Shown: piece after piece, positions 5,497 through 9,273 of the stretch | Layout of the letters: the number at the start of each line of letters is the position of its first letter | Position numbering within the stretch: position 1 is the first letter of the stretch | Source: Prolixibacteraceae bacterium | GTDB lineage: Bacteria > Bacteroidota > Bacteroidia > Bacteroidales > Prolixibacteraceae | Direction: 5' to 3' | Assembly (NCBI GenBank): GCA_016788685.1 | Contig: JAEUSS010000135.1 | Coordinates: 1 to 9,273 of the forward strand | DNA length: 9,273 nt | Position numbers and translations under genes: made by a program | The notes under the pieces: model-generated | Database searches by the model: none | Told to the model about the DNA's origin: nothing | The model's input: the letters and a program-made list of their open reading frames with translations, nothing else

Positions 5497-6867
5497 TTGC
5501 CAGTTGCCTTCACCGGGCGAATAAAAAGCCAGTTTCCGGCCGAATATAACGAGTTCATTCAAGCCATCGACCAGGTTCCGGCTATCAGTTTGCGCACCAA
5601 TCCGCGCAAGTTCCATCTCCCCGTCACGTCGGCAAAGGTTCCGTGGAGTGCCAGTGGTATTTTCCTGAATGAACGACCGGCTTTTACGCTCGATCCGCTG
5701 CTTCACTCCGGAGCTTACTACGTGCAGGAAGCCAGCTCGATGTTTGTGGAACAGGCTTTCTGCCAGACAGAACACTCCGGAAACCGAATTGTTCTGGACC
5801 TGTGCGCCGCTCCCGGCGGTAAGTCAACCCATCTGCTGAGCCTGCTCACCGAAACTGACTTGCTAGTTTCCAACGAAGTAATCCGTTCTCGCGTTTCCGT
5901 TTTGGACGAGAATATCCGGAAATGGGGTCACCAGAATGTAGTCGTCTGCAACAACGACCCGTCTGACTTCGCCCGGCTCGAAGGGCTCTTTGACCTGATC
6001 CTGGTCGACGCCCCCTGTTCGGGCGAAGGTCTCTTCCGGCGCGATGCATCGGCCATCCAGCAATGGTCTGTCGACAATACCAACCTGTGCGCCACCCGCC
6101 AACGCCGCATTCTGGCCGACATCTGGCCGGCGCTAAAAGCCGGAGGCTACCTGATATACAGCACTTGTACATTCAACCCCGCCGAGAACGAGGAAAACCT
6201 GAAATGGCTGGCCGAAAATAACGACCTGGAAAGTATTCGCATCCCGCTCCTGCCCGACTGGGGCGTTCAGGAAATGGAAACCGATGGTTTATTCGGATAC
6301 CGTTTCCTTCCGCATCGGGTCAAGGGCGAAGGTTTCTTTTTAACCCTCATCCGGAAAAAAGATGGTTCCGGTTCGTGCACGTTTTCGAAAAAAATAAAAT
6401 CAGGCATTGAAAAAATGCCGAAACAATTTGCCGAAATCCGCAATTGGCTCACCACGCCGGGCTCGGGATTCTATGTCAAATCCGGATTTTTAATCGCCTT
6501 CCCTGAGGCTAAGGTCCCGGTGCTGAATGCGCTTGCCGATCAATTGCGGGTGATCAGCTTCGGTTTGCCGGTTGCCCAGTTCAAGAAGAACGATTTACTG
6601 CCTGAGCATACTTTTGCACTTTCCGTCGATCGCAATCCGGATATTTTTGAAGCTATTGAGCTGAATCTGCGCGATGCATTGCTCTTCCAGAAAAAAGAGG
6701 AGATCAGAATTGATTCAAACCTGAAGGGCTGGATGCTGGTTCAGTACATGGGCGTACCGCTCGGGTTCGTCAAGAATCTGGGGAACCGTGCCAACAACTA
6801 TTTTCCCAAGGAATGGCGCATCCGGATGGCTTTACCCGAACTGCTGCTGCCGTGGTATCAGTTTTAG
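5497..6867 (+). CDS. rsmF: RsmF/NSUN-type 16S rRNA (cytosine-C5) methyltransferase
   Basis: Enzymes of this family use S-adenosylmethionine to methylate C5 of a cytosine in rRNA. Started at TTG 5497 the product has 456 residues, near the length of E. coli RsmF, and lacks the NusB-like domain of RsmB. The SAM-binding motif VLDLCAAPGGKSTH is at residues 99-112, DAPCSGEG at 171-178 (C174, product release) and STCTF with catalytic C224. Residues after about 270 form the less conserved RsmF-type C-terminal region, likely including a PUA-like RNA-binding part. No ATG precedes the conserved N-terminus. In-frame TTG codons at 5413, 5440 and 5497 are the options. The promoter at 5412-5443 and the family-like beginning LPVAFTGRI favour 5497, while the longest frame begins at 5413. 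Orthology to RsmF rather than a sister enzyme, and the exact target base, are inferred. Confidence 0.9.
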   Translation: MPVAFTGRIKSQFPAEYNEFIQAIDQVPAISLRTNPRKFHLPVTSAKVPWSASGIFLNERPAFTLDPLLHSGAYYVQEASSMFVEQAFCQTEHSGNRIVLDLCAAPGGKSTHLLSLLTETDLLVSNEVIRSRVSVLDENIRKWGHQNVVVCNNDPSDFARLEGLFDLILVDAPCSGEGLFRRDASAIQQWSVDNTNLCATRQRRILADIWPALKAGGYLIYSTCTFNPAENEENLKWLAENNDLESIRIPLLPDWGVQEMETDGLFGYRFLPHRVKGEGFFLTLIRKKDGSGSCTFSKKIKSGIEKMPKQFAEIRNWLTTPGSGFYVKSGFLIAFPEAKVPVLNALADQLRVISFGLPVAQFKKNDLLPEHTFALSVDRNPDIFEAIELNLRDALLFQKKEEIRIDSNLKGWMLVQYMGVPLGFVKNLGNRANNYFPKEWRIRMALPELLLPWYQF

Positions 6868-6945
6868 AGCAGCAAACATTCTCTTTTCCGCTGTCCTCTT
6901 AAGAATAACCGAAGAAGGCCGCATCGGGCTATCCAATATATGAAA

Positions 6946-6978
6946 ACAGATCCGATGACTTGGAGTCATCGGATCTGT
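6946..6978 (-). terminator. Strong terminator hairpin after pepD
   Basis: A perfect 15-bp inverted repeat (6946-6960 with 6964-6978) surrounds a three-base loop. Read on the minus strand it starts 13 bases after the pepD stop and is followed by TTTTCATAT, so it fits an intrinsic terminator for pepD. It also lies about 80 bases after the plus-strand methyltransferase stop and may stop transcripts from both convergent genes, although the plus-strand side lacks a U-run. Confidence 0.85.
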
Positions 6979-6991
6979 CAGAAATCAATTA

Positions 6992-8446
6992 TTACCGGAT
7001 ATTTTCCAACACATCAACCAGCAGTTTCCAGAATTTGTCAACCGTCTCGATGTTGATCCGTTCATCGGGCGAGTGAGCTCCGCGAATGGTCGGCCCGAAA
7101 GACACCATGTCGAGTTCTGGATATTTTTCGAGGAACAGCCCGCATTCCAGTCCGGCATGAATGGATTTTACGACCGGTTCACTGCCGAACAATCTCGTAT
7201 ATGATTCGGCTGCAATCCGTGCGACTTCCGAGTCCGGATTGGGAGTCCATCCCGGATATCCGTCGGAGTGCACCACCGAAGCGCCCGCCAGTTTCATCAC
7301 TGCCTCCACCATTTGCGCAGCCATATATTTACGGCTGTCAATTTCGCTGCGCTGGCTGGTCGTCAGTACCATTTGGTTATTGTCCGAAAATTTCACCGAG
7401 GCCAGATTAGTCGAAGTTTCGACCATACCAATCATCCGGCTGCTCATCTCCAACACTCCATGCGGGCAGGCCGCAATCAAATTCAGCAAACGGCTCTGAG
7501 TTGCCAGATCGATAACAAATTCGGGCAAAGCTACCGATTGATGAATCATTTTCAGTTTAGGCTCCGAGCGTTCAAATTCGAATTCCATTTCCGAAGCAAA
7601 GACATTCCACTCCACAATCAGGTTTTCTTTTTGTGCGTGCGGCACAATCACCACCGCCGATGCTTCGCGGGCAATGGCATTCCGGAGATTCCCGCCGTTG
7701 AAATCAGCAATCCTCAACTTGAATAAGTTGGATGCCGACATCAGAAACCGGTTTAATATTTTATTGGCATTCCCGCGATTTTTATTGATATCATCTCCGG
7801 AATGACCTCCCAGCAAGCCTTTAACTTCCAGTTTAACCGCAAATGAACCCGCGGGTATAGCTTCCGGAGTATAGTCCAGCGTTCCGATGGTATCAATTCC
7901 ACCGGCACAACCGATGAACAATTCACCTTCGTCTTCCGAATCGAGGTTAAGCAGCACATTGCCGCTCAAAAATCCGGACTGTAAAGCAAATGCTCCCGAA
8001 AGCCCGGTTTCTTCATCGACCGTAAATAAACATTCGATGGGACCATGAGACAAATCGGTGGCGGTGAGCACGGCCATTTGCGCAGCCATACCGATGCCGT
8101 CATCGGAGCCCAGCGTAGTTCCTTCAGCTTTCACCCACCCGTCATCAATAAATGGTTTAATGGCATCGGTGTCGAAATTGTGCTGGGTTTCGTTATTTTT
8201 CTCGCAAACCATGTCGACATGCGACTGCAAGATAACCACCGGATCGTTTTCGCGACCGGCAGTGGCTGGTTTGCTGATGAGTACATTTCCGATCTCATCC
8301 TGACGAGCTTTCAATCCGTTAGCCTGGGCAAAACCGAACAAAAAGCGGATGATTTTTTCCTCTTTCTTAGAGGGGCGCGGAACCTGGCAAATGTCTTCAA
8401 AATAATTCCACAAGGGTTGTGGTGATAATTTTTTCAAATTTTTCAT
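6992..8446 (-). CDS. pepD: Aminoacyl-histidine dipeptidase (cytosolic non-specific dipeptidase), M20 family
   Basis: PepD is a cytoplasmic zinc dipeptidase that cleaves unblocked dipeptides, including X-His such as carnosine. The 484-residue length is that of the family (about 485). Metal and catalytic residues of the M20 fold are all visible: H76 and D78 in QSHVDMV, the bridging aspartate in GSDDG (115-116), catalytic E145 and metal ligand E146 in DEETGL, D169 in LNLDSED, and H458 in GAHSPDER. GGHSGDDI, at about 214-221, marks the dimerisation lid domain. The start ATG at 8444-8446 opens MKNLKKLSPQPLWNYFEDIC, matching the family N-terminus. It appears to be monocistronic, with its own terminator; a near-consensus -7 box (TATCATTTG, one base too long) lies upstream. 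Nothing unusual is seen. Confidence 0.95.
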   Translation of the reverse strand: MKNLKKLSPQPLWNYFEDICQVPRPSKKEEKIIRFLFGFAQANGLKARQDEIGNVLISKPATAGRENDPVVILQSHVDMVCEKNNETQHNFDTDAIKPFIDDGWVKAEGTTLGSDDGIGMAAQMAVLTATDLSHGPIECLFTVDEETGLSGAFALQSGFLSGNVLLNLDSEDEGELFIGCAGGIDTIGTLDYTPEAIPAGSFAVKLEVKGLLGGHSGDDINKNRGNANKILNRFLMSASNLFKLRIADFNGGNLRNAIAREASAVVIVPHAQKENLIVEWNVFASEMEFEFERSEPKLKMIHQSVALPEFVIDLATQSRLLNLIAACPHGVLEMSSRMIGMVETSTNLASVKFSDNNQMVLTTSQRSEIDSRKYMAAQMVEAVMKLAGASVVHSDGYPGWTPNPDSEVARIAAESYTRLFGSEPVVKSIHAGLECGLFLEKYPELDMVSFGPTIRGAHSPDERINIETVDKFWKLLVDVLENIR

Positions 8447-8624
8447 CGTGTTCTGAACTATAGTTTGTATGATTCTTCTGGTTCAAATGATATTGTAAGG
8501 GCAATAAAAATACGACAATAAATTGTTCTTTTTACTTCATTCTGCCATGCTGTAACATCCATTTTATCCACTTGCCTGCCAATTCTGGAAATTTCCGGAT
8601 AACACCCCGTAATACCCGCGTGCC

Positions 8625-9273
8625 TCATTTCTTCCATTTACTGTCCGGAATTGATTTATATCTTCCCCAGAAATGATAATGTGTCAAAGAAGTTGATGCA
8701 ATCAGCCTGGCGAAAAATTTATTCTTAAGAAGCAGATGCTGAACGTTATAAAACAACCACAATTGTGCAAAAAAGACAAGTGTACCCAAGAGCGTTCTGA
8801 TCAGTCTTGTCTCCTCGACAAGCATACTGTCTAGCAGAATTGTAACCGTAGCGGAACTTAATACACTTGTTACCACGAGCAGGCCATGTGCGGTTTCAAT
8901 TGCTTTTTGGGGGCAAGAATTCATGCACTTCATACAACTTTCGCACTTAAACGTCCAGTAAGGGTGTTGCTCTGCCGTTTTGATTGCTTTTACCGGGCAT
9001 AATTTTTCACAGATTCCGCAATGATCACACCTGTCAGAAGCATAAAATGATTTCGCAAAAGCAAATCGTCCGGCAAGATAGTAAGCTAAAGATACCGGTG
9101 CTATCAACATATCCGGAACCAGGTCTCTGAAGGAAAGAAAATCAGATTTCCCTGAAAATATTTTATCGGCATGTTTCTCTACGCGGCTGTATATTTTTTC
9201 ATGAATATACCTTACCGTATTCTCATTAAGCGCAGGGTGTATCGAAATCCAGTTCGAGGGCATATCGAAAGGG
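8625..9273 (-). CDS. Two-[4Fe-4S] ferredoxin-like membrane protein, probably EFR1 family, C-terminal part (runs off right edge)
   Basis: The open frame continues through the right edge; upstream of the first visible ATG (9263) it reads P-F-D-M-P-S-N-W, which resembles the interior of a flavodoxin domain rather than an N-terminus. I therefore treat the gene as partial. Counting from that methionine, two ferredoxin motifs are at C79-x2-C82-x2-C85-x3-C89-P and C107-x2-C110-x2-C113-x3-C117-P, enough for two [4Fe-4S] clusters. After them come two hydrophobic stretches (about 128-146 and 155-173), likely membrane anchors, and a basic tail ending K-W-K-K. The combination of a flavodoxin-like segment followed by a dicluster ferredoxin fits the EFR1 family, implying electron transfer between a flavin and Fe-S centres. 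The partner and the physiological electron donor are not shown. The stop is TGA at 8625-8627. Confidence 0.8.
   Translation of the reverse strand, partial: PFDMPSNWISIHPALNENTVRYIHEKIYSRVEKHADKIFSGKSDFLSFRDLVPDMLIAPVSLAYYLAGRFAFAKSFYASDRCDHCGICEKLCPVKAIKTAEQHPYWTFKCESCMKCMNSCPQKAIETAHGLLVVTSVLSSATVTILLDSMLVEETRLIRTLLGTLVFFAQLWLFYNVQHLLLKNKFFARLIASTSLTHYHFWGRYKSIPDSKWKK

Noticed and set aside
5407..5775. Upstream extension of the cysH frame, giving a 360-residue protein
   Set aside because: The extra 123 residues are antisense to the methyltransferase N-terminal region and unlike CysH; ATG 5406 gives the normal family length and N-terminus.
7268..7726. Plus-strand 152-codon frame inside pepD
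   Set aside because: Antisense shadow of a complete M20 dipeptidase with all metal ligands.
8587..8596. GGAAATTTCC palindrome downstream of the ferredoxin-like gene
   Set aside because: A single short A/T-centred palindrome with no U-run and no repeated copy nearby; expected by chance. The rest of 8447-8624 shows nothing clear.

Overview
The window looks like chromosomal DNA of a member of the Bacteroidota, probably a free-living or sediment Bacteroidales/Marinilabiliales-type organism. The base composition is moderate. Start codons lack Shine-Dalgarno sequences and sit behind A/T-rich leaders. Several promoters match the Bacteroidota -7 element TAnnTTTG. The protein families and their order (surE, small membrane protein, lpxB) are also typical of the phylum. 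The species cannot be named from the sequence alone.

Layout, left to right. (1) Positions 1-1405, minus strand: a likely operon surE - 98-residue membrane protein - lpxB, with lpxB running off the left edge and a patch of TTACGGG tandem repeats just before its start. (2) 1577-2371, minus: a lipoprotein whose C-terminal half resembles the beta-sandwich part of GH127 (DUF1680) enzymes but which lacks room for the catalytic barrel and the zinc-binding cysteines. (3) 2445-4080, plus: a MATE-family efflux transporter preceded by a promoter, a 15-codon leader ORF and an overlapping hairpin plus U-run, arranged like a transcription attenuator. The transporter is split by a one-base expansion of an A tract (A9) and is followed by a strong terminator. 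(4) 4176-4601, plus: a YccF-domain membrane protein. (5) 4693-5406, minus: an assimilatory APS/PAPS reductase (cysH) of the [4Fe-4S] type. (6) 5412-6867, plus, divergent from cysH: an RsmF-like rRNA m5C methyltransferase that has no ATG and probably uses TTG. (7) 6992-8446, minus: an M20-type cytosolic aminoacyl-histidine dipeptidase (pepD) with a 15-bp perfect terminator hairpin. (8) 8625-9273, minus: the C-terminal part of a two-[4Fe-4S] ferredoxin-like protein with two membrane segments, probably of the EFR1 flavodoxin-ferredoxin type, running off the right edge.

Most genes are housekeeping functions and do not form one pathway: lipid A synthesis, nucleotide phosphatase, sulfate assimilation, rRNA modification, peptide breakdown. 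The parts that deserve a second look are the leader-peptide/attenuator in front of the transporter, the A9 frameshift inside it, and the shortened GH127-like lipoprotein on the other side of the same intergenic region. No gene-free stretch exceeds 300 bases; the longest is the roughly 225-base divergent region at 2372-2597. I saw no tRNA, rRNA, CRISPR array or insertion sequence.
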